Shown here: one piece after another, positions 12,754 to 23,648 of the stretch | How positions within the stretch are numbered: position 1 is the stretch's first letter | Layout of the letters: every line of letters begins with the position of its first letter | Assembly (NCBI GenBank): GCA_011316305.1 | Contig: SAUG01000009.1 | Location: 62,001 to 126,000, forward strand | Reading direction: 5' to 3' | Source: Rusavskia elegans | Lineage: Eukaryota > Ascomycota > Lecanoromycetes > Teloschistales > Teloschistaceae | Length of the DNA: 64,000 nucleotides | The notes under the pieces: generated by a model | Database searches by the model: none | What the model was told of the DNA's origin: nothing | What the model saw: only the letters and a program-made list of their open reading frames with translations | Position numbers and translations under genes: made by a program

Positions 12754-13026
12754 TCACTCGTTACCACCTATGTTCTGAATAGCTAGCGATGGCACAAAGC
12801 GAACCCACAAGCATACGGTCTCGAAGAGATCGTCGAGTGGGGGAAGCATGGTCATGAAAAGCTCCTCGCGAGGTCTGAAGATCGAATGAGGTTCGACCTC
12901 GGGCTTGATAAACCCTCGAAGTTGATTGGTGTTAGGTTTCGCAGGTTTCGAGTCGATAGCAGAGAAATGCATCGGCTTCCACGTGATCTTAGTGGTTTGC
13001 TGTCTGGCAACTTCTGATCTCGCCAT
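12754..13026 (-). CDS. Small hypothetical protein, 90 residues
   Basis: A single uninterrupted frame of 90 residues that begins MARSEVARQQTTKITWKPMH. The start codon lies in a strong fungal context (ACCATGG). The protein is basic at the N-terminus and more hydrophobic near residues 58-84 (LPPLDDLFETVCLWVRFV), without a clear membrane span. I do not recognise a family. It could be a genuine small gene, or the first exon of a longer one, since a GT dinucleotide near the end could act as a donor. The neighbouring 13,027-13,362 shows no supported gene. Confidence 0.35.
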   Translation of the reverse strand: MARSEVARQQTTKITWKPMHFSAIDSKPAKPNTNQLRGFIKPEVEPHSIFRPREELFMTMLPPLDDLFETVCLWVRFVPSLAIQNIGGNE

Positions 13027-13362
13027 GGTCTAAAATGACAGCTTCGGACTTGTTGGAGACACATGTTTTAGTTGACCGTCAGTCGAAAAGTCTCTGGGAT
13101 TGGCGGGCGTCATGTCCACTTGGTATGCTGGTCTGGGAAAGTGGTGTGCATGTTTGTCATGATCTAAGTGGCGCATCTGAAATTCGGCGGAACGACTTCT
13201 CATTCATCAAGTCGTAGACCCTTTCCGAAGTCGCTAAGTTTTTTCGCCGTCCGAAATGGGCCCACTTCGGCTCTAAAGTTTTCTTGAGATTTTCCAAGCT
13301 TACGTCCATGGTTTTTCCGACTCCTGAGTGTTTTTAGCGATGACTTGGAGAGCCCAAGGGCA

Positions 13363-14177
13363 TCAGATGGACGTACCAAGACTTCCATGCTCCCATACGT
13401 TAGCCTTCATTCCGACGCCATAGTAAGCATGCTTTCTTAGAAAAGCGAGCCATATTTCAACGGTTTCGGGATGGCCATCGTGTATCTGGATGAGGCGCCT
13501 CAAGGTGATCCGCTCAAAATTCTCCTGACTCTTCTTGTTGACAAAATTACTCCGAGGAACTGTCCAGCGTTCGGTGATCCGAGGCAGCGGTATGGGGCCA
13601 AGCGCAGGGAGGTGTAGATAGTATGCCGCTCTCAGTGCAAAGTCGGCAAAAAACTCCACATTCCGCACGTTGTAGGATCGCAGCTGTAGGTCGCAACTTG
13701 GATACCCGTATTGCGCTTTTCGTTTCAAAGGTTTGAGGAATACCGCCTGTACACTTCTGGGCATCCGAGCGAATTCATCCTTGGGAACGAGAGTATTTTC
13801 ACGGGTCCTATCTTGCCAATGAACGTGAATCTTTGCGCTTCCAAGGGGGTACTGACTTCGAATCAATATGTGCCTGTGGGATTTCGGGCGATCTAGGTCC
13901 AGTCAATCATAAAGTGGCTAAATAGTGCAAGATGGTGGCATGCTGTAGAGGAAACTGACGATGAGGCTAGACTTCCATGCTGTACAGAGGCAAGCCTCGA
14001 CTCTTTTGGGGATGTTGATTGATCTTGCTGCTCCTCGCCATCTGTTCGCACTAGCTGTGAGGTAGACAGGCCAGCGGCTGGCAAAATGTCTCTGAATTGT
14101 AGGAGACTGGGACGAGTAACCTGCACAGGACAGTGTAGAAACCCCACCGACACCCAACAAGCTCCTCTTAGACCCAT
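13363..14177 (-). CDS. RSM10: Mitochondrial small-subunit ribosomal protein uS10m
   Basis: Component of the mitochondrial ribosome small subunit. Two exons, 14177..13960 and 13873..13363, are joined across an 86-base intron (GTCAGT..CACAG) and give 242 residues in frame. The first exon encodes a basic, mitochondria-targeting type leader. The S10 domain runs from about residue 115, with PRSVQAVFLKPLKRKAQYG, then DLQLRSYNVRNVEFFADFALR and a C-terminal block through HPETVEIWLAFLRKHAYYGVG. These match the fungal Rsm10 family closely. The start is only 114 bases from the divergent start of the purine nucleoside phosphorylase gene, so the two must share a very compact promoter. Confidence 0.93.
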
Positions 14178-14291
14178 GAAGCCTGCTGTGCGAAGGAATA
14201 GATTCCTCTACAATCTGCGTATATCGGCGCGGCTACGGCATATCACAGGCGCCAAGCGATCGCCTCGGATCCTACCTTAGTAAAGTATTCG
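14178..14291. promoter_or_regulatory. Compact bidirectional promoter, 114 bp
   Basis: Only 114 bases separate the divergent start codons of the uS10m gene (minus) and the purine nucleoside phosphorylase gene (plus). Both 5' leaders and both core promoters must fit here or overlap the neighbouring coding exons. No TATA box is evident. Confidence 0.6.
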
Positions 14292-15647
14292 ATGTCACAG
14301 ACACATGAACAGTGTCTTCGTACTATGATGGATGACTTCACTGCCCCAAACCCCGAGACTTTGACTTTCAAGCATGCAAACGAGGCGTTTCACTTCATCG
14401 CGAAGCAGCTGTCCGGCGGACTACAGAGCCCGCGGCTTGGCATCATATGTGGCTCGGGCCTTGGAGGTTTAGCAGATACAGTCTTATCGAACCCACGTCA
14501 CGAAGTTCCATATTCTGTTATTCCGCACTTCCCATCAGGTTCGGGTACGAAAACTGGAAAGTGCCTGGCTGAGGGAGCAAACGAACTGACGCTTGCAAGT
14601 ACACGGTCATGCTGGCAAGCTTGTCTTTGGAGTCATACGACCTGACGAATCTCCTGTTGTGTTCATGGTTGGTAGAGTCCAGTCAGTCTACAAATTTGCT
14701 GCGAACAGTAGCATTCTTGGACATTGTCAAACCAGACGATAGCTACTATGAAGGCCACTCCTTCCAAAGCATTACCTTCCCCGTCAGAGTGTTGAAGCTT
14801 CTCGGCGTAGACACACTATTGAGTATGACATGAATCCGACTTTATTGCGAAACCCTGACTGTTCTATTGACACTGCGCCAGTCACCAATGCGGCGGGTGG
14901 GCTAAACCCACGATACTCTGTAGGTGACATCGTGCTGCTGAATGATGTAGGTTGCCATCATGTTTATTCGTCTTTGGAGTTTGACATAGCTCTAGCACCT
15001 GAATCTGGCTGGTCTAGCGGGGAATCATCCGTTACGAGGACCAAATTTGGAAGATTTTGGAGTCCGGTTCCCCGCCTTATCGGACGCATACGACCTTCAT
15101 CTTCGTCGTCGTGCGCATGAGGTCTGGAGAGAGGAAAATCGCCATTCCGACAGTCGTCAATTGCATGAAGGAACGTATGCGTTCGTTGGTGGGCCAAGGT
15201 ATTCACCCACTCCAAGTTTTGACTTCTGTCCAAATTGAGCTGAGATTGGTAGTTATGAGACGAGAGCCGAGTGTCGCATGCTACGAAATCTTGGAGCAGA
15301 CTTGGTTGGCATGTCGACTGTCCCGGAGATAATAGTCGCGCGTCATTGTGGCATACGCGTCCTTGCATTGAGCCTTGTGACCAACAAAGCGGTGCTCGAG
15401 CCTGGTTTGAGAGGAGATGATACGAGTATCAAAGACGTGGGTCGAGGAGATCTGACCGAAGCGATCGCAACAGGCAAGGCAAACCACGAAGAGGTCCTCA
15501 AGGCTGGAGAAGAAGCTGCAAAAGACTTACAGGTAACAGTGACGAATCCCGTGGTGGGTTACCTGCTTACATATGGACTAGAGTCTCCTCCATGCGCTCA
15601 TGGTAATCATCAAAGACGAAGACGCAGTCTTCACCGTCAAGGCATAG
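14292..15647 (+). CDS. PNP1: Purine nucleoside phosphorylase
   Basis: Phosphorolyses inosine and guanosine in purine salvage; cytosolic trimeric PNP family. Seven exons can be joined: 14292..14544, 14600..14681, 14743..14822, 14882..14946, 14996..15198, 15253..15532 and 15582..15647, giving 342 residues. Visible motifs are [13 protein letters not shown] (phosphate-binding loop), [29 protein letters not shown] (base-binding loop), [33 protein letters not shown] and VGMSTVPE. Each motif is restored only when the short introns are removed, so the apparent frame breaks are introns rather than damage. Intron 1 has two possible donors in the same phase (GTTCGG at 14539 or GTACGA at 14545). Confidence 0.93.
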
Positions 15648-15753
15648 ACCTATGCTCGATGTCTCATGCTATCGGACGACCGGCCAGGTACTCATGACTT
15701 CCACCGTATGTTGTCTGCTTTGTATAGGGGTAAACATTAATGTGACAGGATAG

Positions 15754-16733
15754 TCAGGGCCTGATGGATCTTTTGGACCGCTTTTGTTTCAGGTTGTTGT
15801 AGAACGCTCGGCGGCCACTTGTCTTGGAGGCTTGAATCTCGATGTTCTTCCTCTTGAAGGGCCCATTGAATCCTTCAGCAGCTGTGATTTCATCCACAAA
15901 TGTTTTCTTCCTATCTCGCTTGACTATCCTAGAGCTGAAATGTTCCGTAGGGCCTTGGATAATCATGCCATTTTGGGAGTATTCCGGAACTAAAGGCTTA
16001 CGATTGTCCTTCTTGTAGTGCCTCTTGGGGTCCCATGCAGATCTCATGCTTAGCAGCTGTAGATCACGTTTGAGCTCCGGGGTGAGGTTTGTTCGAGGTA
16101 GATGGAACCAATCCGTGCCAGCGGTGGACCTAGAATCCTAAACGCCATTGGATCAGCATGTGCCGTTCAGTCTCTTGATGATAGTTCAAGGGGCAGGCGG
16201 TGAGGGCTTCAGAGTAACTATGTTATGAGCTCTCATAAGAGCAAAGACTAGCCCATGACGGGGTGTGTCGGTTTGCATCAAGAATGTATGGAAGTATTTT
16301 CCTCATGAGCATAAAGAGCAGCAGAGATCAGAGGCGTGCCTTGACTAACCTTGGATTGTGTCTTTTTGGTGGCGTTCCCACTGACCGTAGTCGGTCTTGT
16401 GCGACTTGCGAGTTTCCGCTCGTTGTCATCAACGGTTTTGTATGGATCCATCCGCACGATTTCCGACCCAGATGTGATGTATTCGTCGGTGAATTGACTG
16501 TCGAGTTTAGGAATGCTGGGAAATATATTCAGCAATGTTCCAATGTCTAGATTTTTAAGAGTTGCACACCGATGTGACGGAGTCTTCTCGGCATTGACGA
16601 AAGATACAGCTGACTGGCCTTGAAGAGAGGTAAGTCCGGTCAAGCGTGATTCGACTTTCTGTAGCATGCTCTTCATCGCGGCGACGGAGAGTTCTCCGTT
16701 GTGTCCAACCTCATCGGCTGTGAGCGGAGGCAT
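15754..16733 (-). CDS. FCF2: rRNA-processing protein Fcf2
   Basis: Nucleolar factor needed for early 18S pre-rRNA cleavages in the SSU processome. Two exons, 16733..16350 and 16137..15754, flank a 212-base intron and give 255 residues. The Fcf2 C-terminal domain is clear: GTDWFHLPRTNLTPELKRDL, then SAWDPKRHYKKDNRK, GMIIQGPTEHFSSR and KKTFVDEI. The N-terminal half is poorly conserved and polar, as usual for this family. The gene converges on the purine nucleoside phosphorylase gene, with 106 bases between stop codons. Upstream it faces Hap5 across an interval occupied by a transposon. Confidence 0.9.
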
Positions 16734-18017
16734 CAGAGATACGTATGAGGACTGTCCGCCAGATAGATAGTTGAACCCCTTGCCGTCAGTGACTCGGGAA
16801 CTTCAATCACTTTGGGCGACGGAACTCAGAGACTTTCGTCGAACAGAAATTGTAATTAACTAAGTTTCTTCGCTAATTTGTAACCAAGCGGTAGTGCGCT
16901 TATCCTTCACCCATATCGCTCGCATTGACTGGGCCTTCTCAGGCAATGTGTATACAGTCGTATTCAAAACCCTGGAGTTCCAGGAGGTGTCGGGCTGGGC
17001 AACACACATCAAATTCTACCACGAACCGGAACTTAACAGGCTTATATTATAGCCGATAATAGACTTATAAATAATATTAAGACTGTAAATTAAAGACCTT
17101 CGTCTATACTAAAATTCTACCTCTTTAGATTTTCTTATTCTAATCGCTAGACTTTTTAATTTAAAACCTGTAGGGTATTTAAAGACTTTTTACTCGTAGT
17201 CGTTTTTAGAAGTTTCCCGGCGGGGTATATAACAATATAAAACTAAAAAGAAAATATTTATTTTCTACGATTAAATACGAAGTATTCGACTAGAATATTT
17301 AATTATTATACAATCGTATTTAAAATTTTGAAATTCCAGGAAAAATCGAGCTGGACAATATATATTAAATTCTACTACGAACCGGAATTTAATAGATTTA
17401 TATTACAGTCTATAATAGATTTATAAATAATATTAAATCTATAAATTAAAGACCTTCGTCTATATTAAAATTCTACTTCTTTAAATTTTTTTATTCTAAT
17501 CGCTAGACTTTTTAATTTAAAATCTATAGGATATTCGAAAACTCTTTATTTATAGTCGTTTTTAGAGGTTTCCCGGCGGGGTATATAACAATATAAAACT
17601 AAAAAGAAAATATTTATTCTCTATAATTAAATACGAAGTACTCGACTGGAATACTTAATTATTATAGTCTTTAATCTATCCTTTTAGCTCTTTTAAACAG
17701 CCTCTTCAGAATCTTCAAAGTATATAATTTGCCTGGTTTAAAATTCCTGGTTGTAGTAGAATTTGATGTGTGTTGCCCAGCCCGACCCCTCCTGGAACTT
17801 CAGGGTTTTGAATACGACTGTAAGATGATTACGATCATCTTACTTTCGAGCTGCTGGTGACCTTACTCTCAGGATATTCTGAATAGAACGTTTTCAGTAC
17901 TTCCACCGTCGCCGCAACAAGAGAAGTGGGTATTCACCAAGCGCCGAAAAAGCTCGTCACCTCGTTGACAATAACGCTTTCTCTGCCGTCAGACATCACA
18001 CTAGAGCGCTGATCACA
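16734..18017. promoter_or_regulatory. Divergent FCF2/HAP5 intergenic region interrupted by a transposon
   Basis: The 1284-base interval between two divergent start codons contains the 866-bp inverted-repeat element. That leaves about 220 bases of ordinary sequence on the FCF2 side and about 195 bases on the HAP5 side for promoters and 5' leaders. No other gene is visible. Confidence 0.6.
16955..17820. mobile_element. TA-flanked inverted-repeat element with internal tandem duplication
   Basis: The ends are inverted copies of each other: CAGTCGTATTCAAAACCCTG on the left and its inverse on the right. They match at roughly 93% over about 77 bases, and both are bordered by TA, as in Tc1/mariner-type elements. 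Inside, a 356-bp unit occurs twice in tandem (16,955-17,310 and 17,311-17,666). Copy 2 begins with a RIP-mutated version of the terminal repeat, while the two outer terminal repeats are unmutated. There is no coding frame, so this is a non-autonomous (MITE-like) element. It lies in the divergent promoter interval of FCF2 and HAP5. Confidence 0.8.
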
Positions 18018-19406
18018 ATGGATCAAAATGTCCAACCTACCGCGCAGCAGCAGCAGCAGCAGCACCAACAACAACAACAACAGCAACAACAGCATCAGCG
18101 ACAGCAGCCAGCTTATGACCCAAATAACCATGGGGGCCACTACGGTACCTCGTTCCCTCTATTCATGTGTCGGATCAAGCGGCCAATCCGCGACTTGCTC
18201 TCTTGGACTCCACGACCTGTGCTAACGATTGCTTCTCTCTATAGGTGCAAGCGCATTTGTATGTTCGTCGTTGTCAAAGTCAATTCCTCAAAATCTTGAA
18301 CGCAGCAGCAATCAAAGACCAGTACTGACTTACGGCCTGCAGCTCTCCTCCCAAGGCTTCGCACCTGTGCAAGAGTTATATTCCGGGACATGGGCCAATG
18401 TATGGTCCACCCCATGTTTTCATCGTGTCACAACTTCGCCAGGGAGTAAGGTTCGCTGATGAGCAACCTGCAGGTCAACCAAGGTCTACATGGTCAATAT
18501 CGCGATATTCTCACAACCTACTGGCAACAGACGATCAATAACCTTGAGACTGAGACTCATGACTACAAAATCCACCAGCTGCCCCTGGCTCGTATCAAAA
18601 AAGTTATGAAGGCCGATCCGGAGGTGAAGATGATTTCTGCCGAAGCACCTATACTCTTTGCCAAGGGTTGCGACATCTTCATCACCGAGCTGACCATGCG
18701 TGCATGGATCCATGCAGAGGAGAATAAGCGCCGAACCCTCCAGCGTTCAGACATCGCTTCTGCACTCGCAAAATCCGACATGTTTGATTTCCTCATCGAC
18801 ATAGTTCCTCGGGAGGAAGCCGCCAGCCATGCCAAAAGGACTGCAGCACAAACCGGACCCGTCTCAGGGGCAGTCCCTCCGGCAACAGGCCCAACCAACA
18901 ACCAACTTCTTCCTCCTCAGAACAATGTTCAGCATCAACCACCTCCCAGCCACCATCAACAACAGCAGCATCATATTGCCCATCCAGAGTATCCTCTCAC
19001 GAACAATCCAATGCCACACGACCAAGAATATCGTAACCAGCCGGGCATTTACGCAGCACAAGTGCCGCAAGATCCTACCAATGCATATGGTCAGCCTCAG
19101 CAGCAGATGTTCGAGGGCATGTACGGATATCCGCCCATGGCTCCTCAGCAGGTATGTAAATGTTGGACCAACGCTTTCCCTCGACGGTGGCGATTTTACT
19201 CCTTATCATGTGATCCTCGAGAGCGAAAACCCCTGGGCATACATACACAAGTAATATGAAAGCTAATGAGTTGACAGATTTACCAAGTCAACCAGAGATC
19301 CGGCGATCCTTCGGCGGGCCAGGATCCAGGTCACCATTACCAAAGACACGACGGTGGCGAAGCAGATGCGGATGCAGAAGGCGAGCGGGATTATGAGGTT
19401 GGGTAA
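18018..19406 (+). CDS. HAP5: CCAAT-binding factor subunit Hap5/HapE (NF-YC)
   Basis: Histone-fold subunit of the CCAAT-binding complex, a nuclear transcription regulator of respiration, iron and nitrogen genes in fungi. Five exons (18018..18144, 18245..18258, 18343..18399, 18474..19151, 19278..19406) give 334 residues. Exon 2 is only 14 bases. The N-terminus has a Gln-rich tract from a CAG/CAA run (about 18,045-18,110). The NF-YC core is almost unchanged from other fungi: [59 protein letters not shown] and [11 protein letters not shown] Pro/Gln-rich tail follows, and the last exon ends acidic ([15 protein letters not shown]). The start at 18018 precedes the Gln tract and keeps phase through all introns. 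Confidence 0.92.
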
Positions 19407-19684
19407 GGCTTTTCTCGGCTGTTCCCTGCTGGTTCCATTCCCCTCTAGATTGCCGTTAAGTAGCATTGCCGTCCAAGGCGTTGTACTACGGCAGGGCAAC
19501 AAGGGAATCATATAAGAGTCATGAAGCAACAAAGTCAAGTCCTTTCTGGATGTTACAGTATACTTGAAATCTCTGGAAAAGTGAGTGCGCAGTAAACATG
19601 ACATTGCTCCCGTAAGCTTAGACTTGCCACGGAGATCGGAAAGTTGTAGGACGCCGGAATTGGTGTGACATGTTTCCACTTTGG
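19407..19684. other. Convergent 3' interval of HAP5 and SEC15
   Basis: This 278-base interval lies between two convergent stop codons and has no supported gene. It should hold both 3' untranslated regions and polyadenylation sites. Confidence 0.6.
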
Positions 19685-22510
19685 TCAAGATTTCATCCCA
19701 AAACGTGATGAGAGTGCTGTCAATTTATCGGGTTTTGCTGGAATGTGCACCGTATGTGTAAGTCTGTGCGCGGTCAGCGGCTTCTCAGCTTGAAATGACA
19801 GTAGTCGCTGAAGGGAATCAGACTTTTCTAAGAGCATAGGTCCGTTCATCGCATCGACCCTTCCATACTTCTTATTTCTTGTAGCCACGTCGTAAAATTC
19901 GTCTGAACTCTCAGCTTGCATCAGAGAGACTGTCTGTCGTAGTTCGTCGAGATTCTCCCTCAATATAGGGTTGTTCAAAGTTTCGACGAACTCAGTGAGA
20001 TACTGAACATCTTGGGAAAGAGCAGCCACACCGTTGGGATTAATGCATTTGACGTCTGGTGACAACGGCAGTGACTAGGGGGTCATTGTCAGCAATCATC
20101 TGTACTTCGTAGCTTTGGGCCAAACCTACCAGAATCATAGTTGCTGCATGGCTCAATGCATCGAAGTAGATCAGTTCTTTGATTTCAGTAGGCAGCCCCA
20201 GCAGGACCGTGTTCATGATGTTCGACAAGTATCGTGTCAATGTTTGCATGTAACTACTTGGTTCGGTCTCAAGGGCCGAAGCCGTCCTGAGATGAGTGTC
20301 AGTGAGATGTACCTCGCCTGGTCGAAGGAGTTCTTCTCGTGAAGTGGTTGCGAGGCATTGATAATTACTAACCAATCGTACTCTGCGGTCCCAATGAGGT
20401 CATCAATCTTGGAATTTACCAGTTCGAAAATCCGCTTTTCGGCGGTCTTTTTACTGTTGCGGAAATCCTCAGTAGCTTTGAGGACGATCGCGCCGCCGGC
20501 TGATGCATTAGACCTGGCAGCTACCAACAGCTGTTCAAGTTCTTGACATGCAATCTCGAAATGTTCTAGATTGATGAGGATTTGCACGATTTGTCCGAGG
20601 TACTGAGTGTTCAGGCGGTTTACCAACGACTGGCACACTTTTTCGCAGAGCAGCTCGTCAAGCGACTACCGGAGGATTAGTCGTGTGCTGTAGAGCACAG
20701 ACACAGTGTTACATACAGCCTTGAGGGTGTCGTCAATGACTTTGAGATGCTGGAAGTGATCATCGGAAAAGAAGTAGAACTGGTTGAGGAAGTTTCGTAT
20801 ATCAATGCAGCACAGAGGGTACATCTGCGAAAAAGGCAGAACACAGGGGAACCTGCAGTCATTAGAAAACAACGAGGTTGAAGATGATCGTCGACAGACC
20901 TCAGTTCCTGGCGGGGCTTTTCGGGAGTGTACCAACTAACGTTGACAACTTTATCATATTCATCTGACTTGTGAATGGGCATTGGCATGTAATCATCAGT
21001 CGAGACAATCTGGGGTGTTCAGTTCATTGAGCGACGGAGAAAGCTTTGTGTCGTCTTTTACCTCGTGGAAATCGTCACTGAACCGTCTCTTCAGTAGCTC
21101 GGCATATTTGTCAAACAGGGTCAGAAGAAAAGTATCCAGCATTTGGACGGGATAACGGTAAGACTGTTGTCGCATGTCAGTCACTTCTGCACAATGCTAA
21201 CTTTCGGAGTCAGGTCTCGCACAGTCACTGTCTGGATAAAAAGGGCAACGATGCCCTTTATCTTGAGTAACAATTCAGCATTGGTGACCTCGGACAACGC
21301 GTTTGACACCAAGGCAATCGCTGTTTGACACATCGAGTCCCACAGCTCATCGACCTATACTTCTGGTCAGCCAACACCTAGAGCGCAGAATCGATCGAGC
21401 GTGGTTCACACATCGGCCAGGGAACGTAAGCCACGAGCTTTGCTCATGGTGGCTTTCTCGATTATGGCAAAGCCAGCTATCCCTTCAAGTAATTCACTGA
21501 GGCTTGAGCCTTCGGGGTCAACTAGGGTAATAGAATGAGGCATCAAGAGATCTTTCTGCTGTCGACGCGTCGATGCATAATCTACCTTGAACTTCTCCCT
21601 CTGCCCGAGGGCATCGTGAATATGCATGCACTCGAACAAGGGTGTAAAATCGACTTGAACATCTTCGTTGTCGAGGATATCAAATTCTTCGTCTTCGTCG
21701 GCGACTGATTCGACTGCTGAGTTGAGTTTGAAATTACCCAAGGACATAAGCTTTTCGGCTCGATCTTTGTGTCGTGCCCTCCGTTGCTCGATATGATAAA
21801 AGGCAACTTCACCCAAGAATTGCGACGTCTCTCGAATCCTGAACAACCAAATATTCAGATCGGCCATGACGGCATCAGCGATGAGCTTTTTGGTGTCCGG
21901 GATCGATCCTCGTATCGTGTGCGCGATCTTGTACTTTGTGATTTTGAGTAGATGCACATCCTGGAGTTCGTCAAGTGCCCTCAGGGCTGAATAATGACTT
22001 TTCCTCCCCAACAGATCGTAGACCTGGTTCGCAAGGCGGAGAACTTCCAGGCAATCACGAAGAGCTTCATTGGCTTCGTCGATGTTCTGTCGAACTGCTC
22101 GAGATTCGACCAGAGCCTTTTTTTCCCGAGCTAGGGTCTCGGTGCTGGTTTGAGTGGACCGACTGAGGGCATGAATGTCGGTCATCAAAGCCCTACTCTG
22201 ATCAGAAACTAGAAGGAGCTGACTAGAGGCTGAGGCGAAGCCTTGATGGTTGGTGCTACAGATGCTTTCAATTTCCGCTTCACGCTCGATGGAAAAGCGC
22301 GCAAGGGATTGCAGCAGCTGTTGCCCTTTACCACCGGTACCAGCATCTTCAATGGCGGATATGAGATGATCAAAGTACTGATTTCCAAAAGACGATAGGG
22401 TGATCTTGGGAATCAGTCCTTTCACCTCGCAGTACCAGTTGATAGGATAGCTTTCTTACCTGCTGGGCAGCAACGTCAGGATCAACCCGTTGATCAATGG
22501 CATACGGCAT
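19685..22510 (-). CDS. SEC15: Exocyst complex component Sec15
   Basis: Subunit of the exocyst that binds the Rab GTPase Sec4 and tethers secretory vesicles at the plasma membrane. The start is taken at 22510 (MPYAIDQRVDPDVAAQQ), followed by a consensus GTAAGA donor. The likely next exon begins ITLSSFGNQYFDHL. Family landmarks follow in order over about eight to nine exons: DAGTGGKGQQLLQSLARFS, FLGEVAFYHIEQRRARHKDR, FTPLFECMHIHDALGQREKF, GIAGFAIIEKATM, RYPVQMLDTFLL, DIRNFLNQFYFFSDDHFQH, QYLGQIVQILINLEHFE and IYFDALSHAATMIL. The C-terminus ends LSSRFGMKS. Every block matches fungal Sec15 in order. The exact N-terminal acceptor is less certain than the rest. Confidence 0.92.
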
Positions 22511-23648
22511 ATCTGCGATGGATTATATCTAGCATGGAATACGTGTATGAGATTCAAGGATATCGCGAGACTTCAGGGTACTGCATTGACTCTTTCTTTT
22601 GCGTTGTTACCAAGCCTGAGTGGAGCTGCGGTCTCCACTGAATGATACTAGATATGGGGGGCCGGCAGCCCTTCTCAAGACATTGGTAAGATAGTATGGT
22701 CATTCCTGCATTGGGCCAGGGTAGCGTCACTAGACAGCGAAGCTGAGATGTTGCAGCTGGCCGAATGTAAAGCCGTATCAAACGACGCGTCTAATCGGTA
22801 ATAGATTATAGAAGCGGATCGCGGCCCGTCCCGTCCCATTCCTTGAGTGGCTACAACATTTTCACTTGATTGCTTCACTGCATCTGTTGTCGTCATTGTC
22901 CTTACTTTTGCTCTTTTCACACCCATCTTCTACTTTGTGCTGTCACTCATTTGTACACATCTTCCAAACTGGTGGTGAATCTTCGCAAGCAGCAGTTGCC
23001 TCTTGGTAAGGTCGCATAAGTAGAGTGACAGCTCAACTATTTCGATTCCAGAGGAACCCTAATTCGTATCATTATCGACATGTCCATGATGTAGAATTAT
23101 TCCAGGAGGCCAATGCGAGCAAACCATGATGCTCATTTCCCTTTTCCTGCACGCACCTGTTTCTGGATGTTTCTTCATTTGCAAGAGTTGGCGTGACAGG
23201 TCTGTGCAATCAGTTGATGGGCCGTAGAACACTAACGAAATGATGGCCCATTACCTCACAGTGGCCGGCCGCTGTAGACTTTGCTCCACTCGATTACTAA
23301 CACTTTGGCTAGTGAACCTCACCTTATAATCTCTTTGTTCACTTAAGTTGCTCCGCGAATCATCCAATGATTACCTCACTCAATTAGGAGGGGGCACTGT
23401 AAGTAGTAAGTACTTACGTACCCCAGCGGTGGACGGAGCTCATTCTTGGCCCGTTCTTCACTGCTACCTCTACCCACTTCATATGAGCTGCGTCTCTCTC
23501 CCACTCTCTTTCGCACCATCTGTTTTGCCTTGGACATCTCTCCACTTCCACGTTCTCTATCAAACACTCGTTACAAACATCGGTTCTGGAAGGCCGATAA
23601 TACAACGGTCATTACAAGCACAAGCGCAGTGCGTGTTGAGAAACAGCC
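22511..23648. promoter_or_regulatory. Divergent SEC15 / Mei2-like promoter region
   Basis: This is 1.14 kb of normal composition between divergent start codons. The short frames in it lack family resemblance, coding character or a consistent splice pattern, so I treat it as promoter and 5' leader sequence. The 23,340-23,640 part is pyrimidine-rich, as is common in fungal 5' leaders. Confidence 0.55.

Noticed and set aside
14609..15332. Frameshifts in the purine nucleoside phosphorylase gene
   Set aside because: All apparent frame changes are explained by six short GT..AG introns that keep phase and restore every family motif.
18028..18225. Ser/Asn-rich frame overlapping the Hap5 start
   Set aside because: Out-of-frame reading of the CAG/CAA tract; the Gln frame joins the conserved NF-YC core.
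23376..23605. Antisense frames upstream of the Mei2-like gene
   Set aside because: Arise from a pyrimidine-rich leader; no conserved features.
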